Below, in pieces: positions 1 through 14,474 of a stretch of 64,000 nucleotides of DNA. Source of the DNA: Pararge aegeria (taxonomy: Eukaryota > Arthropoda > Insecta > Lepidoptera > Nymphalidae). Numbering within the stretch: the stretch's first letter is position 1; the number at the start of each line of letters is the position of its first letter. The stretch covers positions 1,674,001 through 1,738,000 of the forward strand of contig NC_053205.1 in NCBI RefSeq assembly GCF_905163445.1. The letters are read 5' to 3'. The notes under the pieces are model-generated. The model worked only from the letters and a program-made list of their open reading frames with translations. It was not told where the DNA came from and did no database searches. The position numbers were made by a program, and so were the translations under genes.

Positions 1-399
1 TGGTTTCTCGAACAAACTGTTAGTCACTGCATAACATTTAGCAGATGGCATTAATAATTTTAGCTCATATTCTAAACGTTGACTATAAAATGGGAAAATG
101 GGAAAAAGTTTGTAAGCTGAGCAAGATTCTGCGGGTGTGATGTCTGACGTGCGCGGAACGTTTTCACTGTTTTTGGACATAATGCACTGCATACAATATC
201 ATATGTTTGTAGTGTTTATTTTAATTTAATTCGACATTTAATTAAGGTTGATCTTTTTAATATCCAAAGAACCAAATTTGCACACTATTAATTTAGTATA
301 ATGTTATGCTCTCTAAAATAACTATATTGTTTACCAACATCTTTATACTGTACAAACGTTCTTGCATGAATAAAAAAATAATTAAAAAAAAATAATGGC

Positions 400-700
400 T
401 GAATGAGAATTCTGTATGCTCTTATTTTAATTTACCTATGCTATATGCCCTTGCTACGATCTACTCCAGTTCAGAAATGGAAGCTGAAGCTGTTTCTGGA
501 TTTCTTAAAAGATAGGACACAGTGCCTTCGAATCGGTTATCACATTAGTCCACCTCTACCAGTTGCGCATGGAGTTCCACAGGGAAGAATTTTGGGTACA
601 ACGCTCTTTCTTATTTATATTGATCAGCTCTGCATGGCATCGAATGTGCATCGAAGTGACCTTCGAATGGCACTTTTAATAGTAATTGGTTTTTTGGGTA
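400..700 (+). pseudogene. LINE reverse-transcriptase fragment
   Basis: A 100-codon open stretch contains VAHGVPQGRILGTTLFLIY, the conserved (G)VPQGS-LGP-LFL-Y block of non-LTR reverse transcriptases, with degenerate flanks and no YADD box. It is a decayed LINE insertion, not a host gene. Confidence 0.7.
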
Positions 701-835
701 CTTAGATGACCGAAAAATATTTTTATGAATAATATACATAAATACTTATAATATACATACAAATACCCAGGCACTAAAAAACATAAATGTTCAACGCACA
801 AACATTTTCCAGTGTTGGGAATGGAAATCACGAAA
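690..835 (-). repeat. SINE family S1, partial copy
   Basis: Resembles the body and B-box part of the tRNA-derived SINE found complete at 32635-32885 (GGTACTTAGATGACCG..., AACATTTTCCAGTGTTGGGAATGG), in reverse orientation and diverged. Confidence 0.65.
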
Positions 836-869
836 TAAACGAACAGTAAAATGAAATTGAAATTATCAG

Positions 870-1017
870 GGATGTAACTGGGAAATGGCAGTATCGCTTC
901 GCGTTCGACGTGAACGCACGCGACGCGAGCGGGCAGACCGCTCTCTACGTCGCGTGCACGCTGGGTAACGCCGCGGTCGTTGACGCTATACTCTCACACA
1001 CCGTGCCGGTTTATCAG
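870..1017 (+). CDS. Lrrk: Lrrk exon 1 of window: ankyrin repeat
   Basis: Encodes DVNARDASGQTALYVACTLG and then NAAVVDAILSH, a good ankyrin repeat (G-TALY-AC--GN--VV--LL). The donor CAG|gtgagt is clear (phase 0). The acceptor is uncertain: AG at 868-869 (used here) or AG at 890-891, which would start at TAT in the same frame; neither has a strong pyrimidine tract. Confidence 0.85.
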
Positions 1018-3879
1018 GTGAGTGTGTTGACTCGAAAAATGAGTGACTCAAAAAACAGTGATGCAACTCAAAATTATCGTGTTAACTTCAAAGATGAGTG
1101 ATTCACATTTTCAAAGCTCGTGTATTCAAACACTTTTTGCACCTTCATCATTCTTCATCAAAGCTATTGTAGGTTACGCATGCAGAACATGTACATGAAC
1201 TTATGTAATTTTGTATTTATTTTATTATAATTGTTAAATATTACGTTTCTACAAATAAAAACAAAAGTTAAAAGATATGTTTTGAAGTTATACTTCTTTT
1301 GGCGCTTTAGGGAAAATTATGAGAGTAAATATTTACGATGCGTGCGCACACCGCGCAGTCACAATAAACCGACACCATGAAGTTAGCTTTAGTCGACATT
1401 TTAGTTTTTCTAAAAAAGGTTTGACAGTTGACTTTCAATATTTCAAACAATACCTTTTCTCTGTTGTTAGTGTCGTTTTTTCTGCAAACGTAGAATAAGG
1501 CGAAAGAAAACATTTTTGAAAAGATTTTTATCTTGTTACGCCAAAGAAGTATAACTTCTACCGCGTGTGCATAAAAACGCACACGTTTTTTTGTACACAT
1601 CTCAAACCTTACATCTCTTCATCTTAGTTTTTTTTTTTTTGTCATCTTTACCTTTTAAGTCTTCTCTATCTACGTACAATTATTAAAACCCTGTGGAAAG
1701 TCGTTTTTTTTGTACACATCTCAAACCTTACATCTTTTCATCTTAGTTTTTTTTTTTGTCATCTTTACCTTTTAAGTCTTCTCTATCTACGTACAATTAT
1801 TAAAACCCTGTGGAAAGTCGTTTTTTTTGTACACATCTCAAACCTTACATCTTTTCATCTAAGTTTTTCTTTTTGTCATCTTTACCTTTTATATCTTAAT
1901 CATAATCAATATCAATTACGAAGTCGTGGCGTGCAAATATAACAAGCCATTGGTTGCAATTAACACAGAAACATGCAATTTTAATACAATACAATAATAC
2001 AATTGCGGTAATAATAATTCGAGTAAAAAAAAAAAAATACATATATATATATAAAAAGAATCAGAAACATTAATTGAAAATTCGTGTTCAATGTCAAAAT
2101 AAAATACAAATTTCACAGTTGTTTTTTGTCATATTGGAAAAAATCATCTACGGAGTATAAATTTTTACCTAACAACCATTTCTTCTTCTTCAAGTTTTGC
2201 GTTAAATGTTTTATTGAAAGTGTTTTGAGATTGGATGGAAGTTTATTGTAGATGGTTTGATGCGCTCTCGTAAAAACTTGTTTATCTTTGTTTCTCAGAG
2301 CTTAAATATAATAATAAAGAATAAATGAATATTGATTTTTTTTTTTTTTATTATTTTAATTTGCAGACGGAGAATGATGATCAGACAGTCCCCCCGCCGC
2401 CTCAGGTGGTGAGTCCCCAAAGGGCTGGCATCTCTCTCGGGATTCACGCGATCGTCAGCAAACTTACGGGCGCCAAACCTGTGAGTCATATCAAATGATA
2501 ATGCGATTGCGTCTTAATATCGTATGAAATGGCAGACTTATAATTTTTTTTATTCGTTACGTTTAAATACTCCATCAGTTTTGACTATTTATTCTGTGTT
2601 GTGGCATATCGATAAGTAAGCAGGTACAATAGTCGCAACATGTGCTCTGTAAAATACATACAGATGTCGCATACAGATTCTCCTGCTATTCGCCGAGCAT
2701 AGCAAATTAAGCTTAATTTTTATACTAGCTATTGCCCGCGCCCGCGATTGATTTTGTTTTTTGATGTGGCATTCATTTAGTTGTAGTTCTAAAAAAAATT
2801 AGAGTATTCAATATCGCTAAGCCTTAAATGAGGGGTTCGCTGCTGTCCGCTGAGGTGTTCTGTCCACTATCTCCAACCAAATTAATCAGATCTACACAAA
2901 GTTTGGGAAAAATTAAACACATATTATAACCTCTATAGTACAAAAATAGTTATTTAAATCGGTTATAATTTGTCGGAGTTATGGTGTAAAATCGTCAAAC
3001 ACTTTCATCTCCTCTCCCAAAGGAACCGAGCTTAATGTCGGAATAAAAAGTATCCTATATTACTTCTAACACTTCTATTAATATGTGTACAAAGTTTAAT
3101 GAGGATCGGTTAAGTAGTTTTTGCGTGAAAGCATAACAAACAAACTTACATTGACATTTATAATATTAGTAGGGATTATGGATTTCGGCAAAGTAACGCC
3201 TGCTTCTATCCAATGTTTACCCTAACAGAGCATACCGGAGCCGGCGGTGCACCGGGTGCGTGCTGTACGCATAGAGGCCGCGCGCGGTGCGGACACGTGC
3301 GTAGCGGTCGCGGCCCGCCTCAACCACGTGCGAGTCTTGAAGAAGCTACTAGAAGCCGGCGCCAGACCCGACGCGTCCGCCGCGCCGCCACACCTGGTGA
3401 GGACAAGCGCTCACTTCTCTCACAATGTCTGTTATATAAAACTGTTGAAACTAAATAATAAATATACTACGACAAAACACTCATCGCCATCTAGTCCCAA
3501 AGTAAGCGTAGCTTGTGTTATGGGAACTAAAATAGCTGTTGTATAGTTTCATGAATATAATACACATAAATCTTATCTTATATCTTTAAACGAGCAATTC
3601 TTGTATATATATAATTGGAATCTAGGGATCGGCTCCAACGATTCGTGTTTTCCGGTAATAACCGACTTGGTGCAGACGAAGTTGCACGGGTCAGCTATAA
3701 ATAAATAATTAAAAATAAAAAAGCCATTTATTTGTCATCACAAATATATAAAATTTACATTGATTTTAAATTCTATTTACAAATATACAGATAAGTCTTC
3801 TTGACCAGAGTTTATTTTTATTACCGTGCATTTACTCAGCATAAGTTTCATGTTTTCATGTCAATATATATATATATAT

Positions 3880-3922
<43 letters not shown>

Positions 3923-5355
3923 ATATATTTTTATTTATTTTATTTATTTAACTCTTTATTTGTACACCACAATGAAGTTAGGAAAATAAAAAACAATAGA
4001 AATACAAAGACACAAGTAGAATAAAAAAGGTGGCCTTATCGCTTAGTAGCGATCTCTGCCAGGCAACCTTTGGATTAGGACAAGATGAGAGAGAGCGGAC
4101 AGGTGGTGTAAAATTATTATAAACGTACATTCAAATAGCTAAATACAAATACACAAACAAAATTGCACAAATAAGGAAAATATAATAAATAAATATAGAA
4201 TAATAAACTAATATATACTCAATCATACATAAATACTTATGAACATATAGATAATAAAAATGAACATAATCAAGGTATAATAAATGTCGTCATTATTGTG
4301 CAAGATAATATGCTTTCACCGGTTTTATATTGACATGAAAACATGAATAAAATCAAATGACCAAACTGATAAGAAAATACTACGACAAAAACATATATAT
4401 AACTGTGACAATATAAAGATTAAGTGAAATATATATTTTTTTTTTCCGACTACACGGCACGGGTATCCTCCCACAATAGGATGGGGTGAAGGTCATCACT
4501 AAGTACTGAGATGTTAGTTTTATACTCTTTATTTGTACACCACTCAGAAAAACGAGACAAAAAAAGAATAAACACATGAAGAATGAAGCAGGATCCAAAA
4601 GGCGGCCTTATCGCTAAGTAGCGATCTCTGCCAGGCAACCTTAGGATTAGGAAAACTAAAAAGAAAACAAATAGGTGGGGTACACTATTTAGTATATACA
4701 TACGAATATCTACATAGTAATACATAAACCAGACTACACAAATAAAAAAAAATTAAAAATACTATTGATAAATATAAAAAAATAAATATACTAATACATA
4801 TCTTAATATACCATAAATACTTAAATATGAGTTTGAGTAGATAAATAAATAATAATAGTCGTCTTTACTGAGCGAGATAATGAGCCTTTACAGCATTTTT
4901 AAATATGCCCAATGACTTCGACTGTCTTATGTTGAATGGGAGTGCATTCCACAATTCAGTAGCTTTGACAGTGAACAAATGCTTATAAAACTTCGTTAGT
5001 ACGCTGATGATGACGATGATTAGATAAACAGCATTGTTCCAGGAGACGGGCGGTTGGGAAGCCAGCCGCGAGCTGCGGCGCCGATCCCGCAGTGCGTCTG
5101 TGACCCGAAACCGCGTGGCCGGCTCGCCCTCCCCGGCCAGGTCCGTCTACAGCGACGATCGTGAGTACACCTCTCGAACCGATACTGGAAGACTTTAAAT
5201 AGAAGAGAGAGGGTTGTTATAAGTTCGATGTGTGCGTGTGTGCGTGTGCCTGTGTCTGTCTATGTATGTGTGTGTGTGTGTGTGTGTGTGCGCGTGTGCC
5301 TGTGTCTGTCTCTCTCTCTATCTCTCTCTCTGTGTGTGTGCGTGTGCCTATGCCC

Positions 5356-5443
<88 letters not shown>

Positions 5444-8400
5444 TTCTTCGCTATGTTTGATAAAAGTCCGTCCAAGATTGCCTGCAAGACCTGCATGCCT
5501 GAGAGTTCTCCATAATTTTCTCATCGGCGTGTGTAGTCCACTAATCCGCACTGGCTCAGCGTGGTGGACTATGGCCTTTCCATTGTGGGAGAAGACCTAT
5601 GCCCTGCATTGGAGTAAAGATAATGGTTATATATAAAGCAGTTGGCAGCATATACCATATATAAATTCCAATTCAAAATTCAAAATTCATTTACTTCAAG
5701 TAGGCCTAATTTATAAGCACTTTTAAAACGTCATGTCGGTCTGTTTGTTGTGACTCTACCACCGGTTCGGAAGGCAGATTCCACTGAGAAGAGCCGGCAT
5801 GAAACTCAGCAGATTGCTCTTTTCCAACATCATTTTATAGTTTAAGTTTTTTTTAACAGTCTTACGAATTTTTCTGATTTGTGAGAGATGAGAGCGGAGT
5901 GGCCTGCTTCCAAGCAGCCTTGTCGTTAAGGAATCCATCAATCGTGTAGTAACCACGATTTGTTAAATGTGTTTTAATATATTGTTTAAACTTGGATAAA
6001 GTTAGATCTAATATTACCTTCGGTATCATGTTATAAAAGCATATACCCATCCCCACAAAGTATTTCTGTACTTTTCTCAGACGATATGCAGATATCACTA
6101 ATATATGTCCGTTTCTAGTTAGTCGACTGTTTATATCTACTTTTCGTTTATAATTACTTATGTTTTGTTTAATAAAGATTATATTATCTTAAATATATTG
6201 CGAGGCTACTGTAAGTATACCTATTTCTTTAACTTTGGTACGAATGGGATTCGCGTGATCCACGTTTATAATATATGGTATATGCTGCCGACTGATTTTA
6301 CCAACCTTTTACTTGTTTTTTTATCACAGGGGAAGGACCATGGACTGCCCTGGCGATAGCCGCGAGAGCCAAGAACGTACAAGTGGTGGAAATCCTACTG
6401 GCAGCCGGGGCGAGTGACCCCGGGGGCAGAGCCCTAAGAGAATGCGCCCGTCACGGCCTCGCCGAGCTGATGGCAGCTTTGCTTGCCACTAAGGTCTGGG
6501 GATTCTTAAAAACTGAAATCCTACTTTTTAAGTCTCTTATAATCATTTATACCTAACATGGTAAATATTGATTATAAAAATAAATAAATAAATATACTAC
6601 GATCATACACACATCGCCACCTAGCCCCAAAGTAAGCGTAGCTTGTGTTATGGGTACTAATATGACTGATGAATATTTTTATGAATAATACATAAATACT
6701 TATAATACAGATGAACACCCAGACACTGAAAAACATTTATGTTCATCCCACGGCCTTGGACTCAGAAAGCAGGGTCTCTGCCCACTGCGCCAGTCGGTCG
6801 TCTATATTGCGTTAGATATATTTATTGACCTTAAAAAAAGCGTTCGACACCGTTAGTCATTCGCTTTTGTTAAACAAACTTGCAAGCATTGGTTTATCAG
6901 AAAATGCATAGAAAATTTATGAATCTTATTTGGCGGGTCGATCCTAAATTGTAAAAATTGGTACATAACAAAGCGACCCTAAATCAGTAACGTTTGGTGT
7001 CCCACAGGGCTCCATTCTCGGACCCCTTCTATTTTTAATATATGTTAATGGCATCAGTCATATATCTTTACATGGTGAAGTCTCTTTATATGCTGACGAT
7101 ACATGTATATTTTACTATGGCCGCTAAATAATAGACCTATAAAACTAGCGCAAGACTATTTCGTTACATTACAAGAGTGGTTTCAAAGTAATTTGCTTAC
7201 TGTTAACATATAAATAAATATATTATTTATTTATTTATTATTTATTTAATTAGCTTACTGTTAATATATCAAAAACAAGCTATAATGACGTCGCATAACA
7301 AATTGGGCATCTTCAGTGATTTATCCTAGGCGTTCGATTGTGTTTAACATGAAACGTTTGTGTAATTTACAAGTGAAACACAAAGGCATTGAACTCACTG
7401 GCTATATTTGACTTTTTTTTTTGACTACCTACTGATATTTTAATACTGATACATTACAATTTCTTAGAAAATTACACGCGGTATGAAAAGCAGAGTGCTT
7501 CCCTACGTTTAACGATGGAAATAATCGAATTCAGAAAAGTAGACGTAAAAATAGGTGTTTCTCAGGGGTCTCCATTAAGAACTTTTCTGTTCCTCAACTA
7601 TATAAATGACTATAGTTACTTTTTGATGTCACAACGTCTTATAATTCTATGGAGCCGGCTGCAGGCACGAAAAAACATGACGTAGGCGGCGTTACCTCGC
7701 TCTGAGGCGTTCCATTCAAGGCTTAAAGTGCAAGCTAGAGCGCGGAACGAGCGACAAAGAAGCACAGTCGGCCTCCGCGTTCGACATCTGTCTCTCTCCT
7801 ACTTGAGTGAGCGATGCGTCCGCTTGGACAGCTTCTATACAATAATACATTTACATGTTTTCGGCAAGGATGAAGTGCAGTGAAAAGTGAATGTGGTGTC
7901 AATTGTTTATAGCAACGATAATATCTATCAAAAAAATAAAACTAAAATTTTCTTTTGAAAAATGCAACCATTCCATCAGTATTTTCTTACGACGTTGTCA
8001 CGTTCAACTATCGTCAGTAAGCCGACTTTACAGACAACCAATTTTTTTTTGAACACTAATGATTAACATGGGATACTATAGTTTACTTATGATACTGCAT
8101 TGATGTTTAAAATTCCATTATTAAGTATTTATACGTTTATTTTGAAGAAATTGTGATTTTATTTATTTATTTATTAGCTTTTCAAGGGAAACAAACAGTA
8201 TTATTACACAAAAGTAATGCCGTATTTTTGTATCACATAAACCAATGAATTCAAAATTCAAATTCAAATTCAAAATTTCTTTATTCATGTAGGCCTATCA
8301 CAGGCACTTATGAAGCGTTTATACATATTTGTTTACATAATTGTAACGGGATGGTGATAACTTCGTTCGCCAACTTAAATCTAAAGCTACGAGGGTTCCA

Positions 8401-10045
8401 AACGCGCTCTGGTCTAAGAAGAGCCCACAACAAACTTAGCCGGGTAAATTTATTTTTTTGTTATCACCATCTCACAGTTAATTAACATTAAGCTGTGAAG
8501 TTACGAGGGTTGCAAACGCGCCGTGGTCTAAGAAGCGCCCACAATAAACTAAGTCGGGTATTTTTTCTTCCAGTAAATTTAAATTAAGCTATGAAGCTAG
8601 AGCAATTCACACCCAAGCTTTTTTATCGTTTAAATAATCCTTAATATTATAATAGGATTTTTCTGTAAAAGTTTCCACAACTTGGTTATACATATAATAC
8701 GATAACATCAACCACAATTGCTTAGGAATAAGTACCTAGCAAGCAATTATTATACAAAAAAAAGAGAAAAAAATAATAATTTAATTAAAACAAAAATGAA
8801 AACAAAAATGAAAAACAAAACTTTATTCTTACACCGTGTATAGATTAAGTATCATTAGGTATCATTAAGTTCTGCAGGCTTTTGCTCAATTGGTTTTGCT
8901 TAGTTATATAAAATTATAATCTTCCAGGCTTATCCAGATCCGGACTACAAGATCAACAAGTCCGTGGTGTCGGCGGCCGTTTTGAGTGCGCGCGACGCCG
9001 ACCCCTCGCTGTCGTACAGCGCGCGCTGTCCCACCACCGCCGTCATGGTCAACTGGCGCGAGCTGCGCTGCCAGCTCACGCATATCAAGTGAGTGCGACA
9101 CACACACAACACCCGTCCCCAACACACACAAAACTTCCGTTCCTTAACATCCCATTAATTTTTAAAAAGTGGCTAAGGCTCCAAGATTTACAATGATGAT
9201 TCGGATCGCAGGGACAATCGTAGTCCAGAAAGGTCGCCGAAGTCACTAGGATAATACTTAAAAGATTAAGTATCGATTAGAATTTAGATGCAAATAACAA
9301 TATTGATCTATTTTGTCGAAGGCCAAAGGTTTTTAAACGTGCTGTTATTTCTGCTTTGTCAAGCAATCCGGACTGCACTTTTGGATTGTAATTTTTAGTT
9401 TTCTTTTCTTATTGTATTATTAGTTTTGTTTAGCTTTTCGTATTTTTATTATAGTTTGTAGTTTTAATATCGGCCATTTTGTAGTTAATGCTGTGCACAC
9501 CTTTAAGTGGCTAGTCACACAGATTAGAAACAAAATATTTGTAATTTATATTTACTATGTATTGTGAACAAGCTGTTGGTGTACCTTTAATAAATTAATA
9601 AATAAATAAATATATAAATAAATGTTGTTCACTTCGCTTTTTCTATAAAAATATTCATCAGTCATCTTAGTACCCATAACACAAGCTACGCTTACTTTGG
9701 GGCTAGATGGCGATGTGTGTATTGTCGTAGTATATTTATTATTATTTATTTATCTCTGTTGCTGCTATGAAATTTCGCCAGACGGCCGATGTGACGATTG
9801 GAATAGTTGCATAAATAACTATTTCTCCACCAGAATGAGCTGGATCCGCGGCGCGGCGTTGCGCGTCAACCCGCGCGTGACGGCCGCGTCGAGTGCTGCG
9901 CTCGCGTTGACGCGACTCGAGCTGGCCAACAATGAACTGCGGGTTTTGCCCAGGGAGCTGTTCTCCATGCTTAGCCTGAGGTTAGATACCAACATCACTG
10001 AACTGTCTGGTTGGAGGTTTTGGCCACCGAACATTATAATCATCA

Positions 10046-10078
<33 letters not shown>

Positions 10079-13000
10079 TCTTCGTCGTCGTCGTCGTCCT
10101 CCTCGTCCTCCTCGTCCTCCGCCTCTTCCTCCTCCTCCTCCTCCTCATCATCATCATCATCATCATCATCATCGTCGTCGTCGTCCTCCGCCTACTCGTC
10201 GTCATCATCATTATCATCATCGTCGTCGTCGTCGTCGTCGTGGTCGTCGTAGTCGTCGTCGTCGTCATCATCATCATCAGCCCATTACTGGCCCAATACA
10301 GAACACGACTTGTGGACTCACACCTCTGACAGCATTATGTAGAACTCTCAGGCATGCAGGTTTTCTCACGATGGTTGCCTTCACCGTTGAAGCAAGTGAT
10401 ATTTTAATTACTTAAAACGCGCAAAACTTAGACAAGTTAGAGGTGCGTGCTGGGATTCGAATTCGGTTATTACTCAATTTTAAAAAGTCGTTGTGTTTAC
10501 GCCTTTTAATTTTTTAATATGGTCATGCTCGCACAGACGATAAAATGTTATACATATCCTTCCAAACTTCCCGTCCTTCTCTTACATCCGAGGAATCGCC
10601 GACAGTCAGTCGACTTCAGATCGCGTTGATAGAAAAAAGCCGCTCGCTAATCGCTTGTTTTGCTAAACCGCCTTATTCGGGTCAACCCACGCAAATATAA
10701 TTAAGTATCGTAAAAAGTACGCCTAAATCCTATACTACTACTACCTATTCTCAAGCAAATAAAAATGTGTATAGTGATTGAAAGGATTGCTGCCGAATCA
10801 CCATCGAAGGAACGCTTCAAGGTCAGTCTTAGAAATTTCTGGGTCTTCGTCTCTAGACTCCTTTTATCACTACGTAAAACAAATGTTGTTTTACTGTATA
10901 TTTCTGAGCGAACAATAAATAAATTTATACGTTTCTTTGCACCAGATATCTTAACGCGGCGCAAAACAAGCTGGAACGACTGCCGACAGCAGAGGATCCT
11001 TTCGAAGAGGAAGTGGAGAACAGAAGGAGTAAGAGCAAGAAACACTCCAAAAAGAAGACTGACGTTTACACCGCACCGGTATTACAAGAAGTTTACTTAC
11101 AGGTGCGACATTCTGCTTCTTAATTTCTCTTCCGAATCCCAAGAACATAATATATCGAGGGCTTAGACGTGCGCTCAAAAGTTTCCGAACCTTATTAAAT
11201 CGCAAAAACTATATAAACATCGAGGAAGTTTGCTTTCTGGATAAGAAATAATTGATTAAAAATAAAAGAATACACTCTTTGGAGCTGAGCGAAAACAGCC
11301 AAGAGTTAGTCCACGACGGAGACGACGGGGAGAGGGGAGAACGTCGAACTAACTTTGGGGCTCAGGCCTCGGCTTAGTTTGATCTTTGGACTGTGTGGGT
11401 TTTTGTACTACAGATTCCGAACACCCTTAACCTAACCGTGGATAAGACTAACGTTTGGTTGACGTCAAAAATTGGGGACCAGAATTCTGTATCACGCAGC
11501 TCTGGCAATTATACATGCCCTCTTCAAATCACAGACTGGGCTACTTGCAAGAATAGTGTTAGTAGTAAACCAATTCAGTGTTTTGATACTAAAAAACGAA
11601 TCCATGAATGCAAAACATATATTAAAGGGTACAGGGTGTTTGGAAGGTAGCCTAACTCACAAATTGTGAAACGAGCGAGCAGTGTTTTGATACTACAAAA
11701 CGAATCCATGATTGCAAAACTTATATTAAAAGGTGTTTGGAAGGTAGCCTAATTCACAAATTGTGAAACGAGTGAGCAAGGTGTTTTGATACTACAAAAC
11801 GAATCCGTGATTGCAATTCTTATATTAAAGGGTACAGGGTGTTTGGAAGGTAGCCTAGCTCACAGATTATGAAACGAGCGAGCACGATCAGCTTGTTGCT
11901 TTATCTAACAGATCATCTTCCAGCTCCTCGATTAAACAGCTGTTTCTTTCGTTACAGGATAATCGTCTGGAAGAACTGCCACCGGAGTTATTCTCTCTGC
12001 CGTCTCTAACAAGCTTGGACGTGTCGAACAACAAGCTTCGTACTCTACCGCATCAGATGTGGCGAGCGCCTGCTCTCAGGGACTTGAACGCTGCGCTGAA
12101 CCATCTGAGGGAGTTGCCCACTGGTGACGAGGTCAGTACTGGTATTGAGTCTGTCTTATTTTGCACTTCTACACTGGTAACTGGCTGTTTGCCTGTATCA
12201 AAAATATCACTTTTCCTTAAAGATTAATGTTAAGTAATATTATTTCATTTAACAATGACTGAACAATGATGTCACTAGATTATAAACGCTATTGATTGCT
12301 CGGCTCTCAGTTTGCAGTCTTGTGACATCATGAGGCTGTAAACAATGTGTTATTGCAATGGTCACAAAGAACTTTACTACTACATACTTAAAGTATCTTA
12401 TTGCGTGCGCAAATGTGCGACTAATTAGGGTCTCTCGGATTCTCGGAACGAACTTCAAACATTTTAGAACATTTCTAAAATAAGCCCTAAAACCAGCTTC
12501 AAACGCGCAAACCTTCAGTTTACTATCAGTTTTAAATATATTTATAGACTCGTGACGTCATTGCAGTCACGTGACCCCAAACCGAAAGTTTTGGCGCAAT
12601 ATTTACTTTACTTACTTTATTTACTTTACTTTGTTTGAACTATTTCTCTGAAGGTCTGAATGGTGCGGTTGCCTGGGTGAAAAAAAACTTAACCCTACGT
12701 AGCTGATTTATTGGGAAAGTTTGGACTAAGTAGCAATGCGCTGCGTCCCGAACTTTGTGCGGGTGGCAGCTATTTTTTTTTATTTAAACATCTATATTGC
12801 GTAGTAAATATTTTCTAATGACAATGTGAGATGGTGATAACAAAAAGAACACCCGGCTAAGTTTGTTGTGGGCTTCTTCTTAGACCAGGGCGCTATTGGA
12901 ACCCTCGTAGCTTTAGCTTTTAAGTTTACGAATATAGTTATCGCCATCACTACTCACTGCTATGTACACATTTTGTATATTATCAACGCACCAAAAGTGC

Positions 13001-14424
13001 CAACTATGTGCCTATTTGAATAAAGAAATATTTGACTTTGACTTTGACTTTGAAAGGAGAAATTAAAAATATACTTAAAAAAAATAAAAGCAAAAGGCGA
13101 CCTTATCACTAAAAGTGATCTCTGCCAGGTAACCTTAACGACAGTACACAATCAAAGTCAAAGTCAAAAATATCTTTATTCAAGTAGGCCCACAGGTGGC
13201 ACTTTTGATGCGTACATAAGAATTACACGGTAGTGAGATGATGGCGATAACCACATTCGTAAACTTAAAACTAAAGCTAAGAGGGATCCAAACGCGTCCT
13301 GGTCTAAGAAGAAGCCCACAACAAACTTAGCAGGGTGTTTTTTTTTTTGTTATCACCATCTCACAATGTCATTTTAAATTATTAGAAGAGCAACCTGGTT
13401 AGAGCAATAATTCACACTTAAGCTTTTTTATCCATTACGTAGTCCTTAATACTATAATAAGACTATACGTTTACGTTTAATATAAACTTCGAACTTTTTA
13501 AGAGACATCTCCAGAATGTCAATAATACATGAGAGACGGGAAATCGCAATTACAATACATCAATTTAAAGCTAGTGTAATATATAATTCGTTCCAGGGTA
13601 TGACGGAGAGTCAGCTGGCTTCATCACCGTCAGAATCATCACCGAACGCATCACCGTCTATCACCTCTCCACCCTTCTCATTCGATCAATCCGTAAGTAT
13701 ATATAAAATAAATTAGTAATTTTTTGGAGTTTACTCCTTGGGAATCGATTTTCATATATAAGGCGCCCGGTATGAGAAAAATGTGAGGAGTAAAATCTAC
13801 TGATGAATGACCTCGTTACGTTTTCGCTTTGCGACGTTGCATGCCCGGCAACCGTGATGCGCAAACATGCAACGTCGCTTTCGTTTAATTAACTTATTTT
13901 TCCTATTTAAGTTACCAAGGAAACCGAGTATTATCTAGGTAAAGAAACAAACACATCAATATATGGGACAGAGTGAGATAGAAAACATTATACATTTTTT
14001 TTTTGTATTCCACTACAAGTTAGCCCTTGACTGCAATCTCACCTGGTGTTAAGTGATGCAGTGTAAGATGGTAGCGGGATAACCTGTTAGGGAGTATAGT
14101 AGTCGTATAGGGTGGTAACTAGCCACGGCCAAAGCCCCCAACCAGGCCAAATGGCTACTTAAAAAAAAAAAAAAAAAACGAAAAACCTCCGACACTAAAT
14201 AATTGAAATAATATCTAGTTTTCTACTAGTCAAGCGCTTGCATTTGATTATATAGATTGAGTTGTGAAAAAATATGTATGTACGCCGCCATTTTGTGGCA
14301 GTTGTCATAATGTAACGATATTCATCAAACATGATAAAAACGCTCCCGACTAATACAACTTAACTTAAGAAAATATAAAATCGAAATCGGTGCAACCGTG
14401 CGGAAGCTACATGCAACAGACAGA

Positions 14425-14474
<50 letters not shown>

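Larger units (their letters stand above)
1..869. other. Intron upstream of Lrrk exon 1 (TE debris)
   Basis: AT-rich sequence with no host exon that I can support. It holds a LINE reverse-transcriptase fragment (about 400-700) and a partial SINE (about 690-835). Earlier Lrrk exons, including the start codon, must lie to the left of the window. Confidence 0.6.
1018..2366. other. Intron 1: MITE, tandem repeat, LINE remnant
   Basis: Contains a MITE (1284-1559), a tandem repeat of about 118 bp (1590-1890) and a reverse-strand LINE C-terminal remnant near 2160-2305 whose translation includes HQTIYNKLPSNLKTLS, a motif of CR1/L2-type LINEs. The rest is AT-rich with nothing recognised. Confidence 0.6.
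3397..5042. other. Intron 3: SINE, AT microsatellite, LINE 3' ends
   Basis: Holds a partial reverse S1 SINE (3446-3570), an AT dinucleotide run (about 3862-3920) and two reverse LINE 3' ends of family LD (about 3935-4330 and 4524-5000). No exon seen. Confidence 0.7.
6494..8927. other. Intron 5: SINE, two RT remnants, GC-rich block, LINE tail
   Basis: Holds a reverse S1 SINE (6583-6803), LINE RT fragments (6815-7130 and 7500-7640), an unclassified GC-rich stretch (about 7650-7830, no good ORF) and a reverse LINE LB 3' end (8246-8690). 8700-8927 shows nothing recognisable. Confidence 0.65.
12132..13596. other. Intron 9 with two LINE LB copies
   Basis: Contains a forward LB 3' end (12823-13055), a short reverse LD fragment (13075-13145) and a reverse LB 3' end (13152-13520), giving a tail-to-tail arrangement. 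12132-12820 is unclassified. Confidence 0.65.

Noticed and set aside
5228..5640. ORFs of 60-134 codons on both strands (Cys/Val and His/Thr runs)
   Set aside because: Pure translation of TG/TC microsatellite; no conserved motif.
7650..7830. GC-rich block as a missing Lrrk exon
   Set aside because: Exons 5 and 6 join in phase without it and no frame gives ankyrin or LRR sequence; probably an unnamed repeat.
9697..10415. ORFs of 134-210 codons with poly-Val, poly-Arg, poly-Met/Thr
   Set aside because: Triplet microsatellite plus the exon 7 frame read through its donor; not independent genes.
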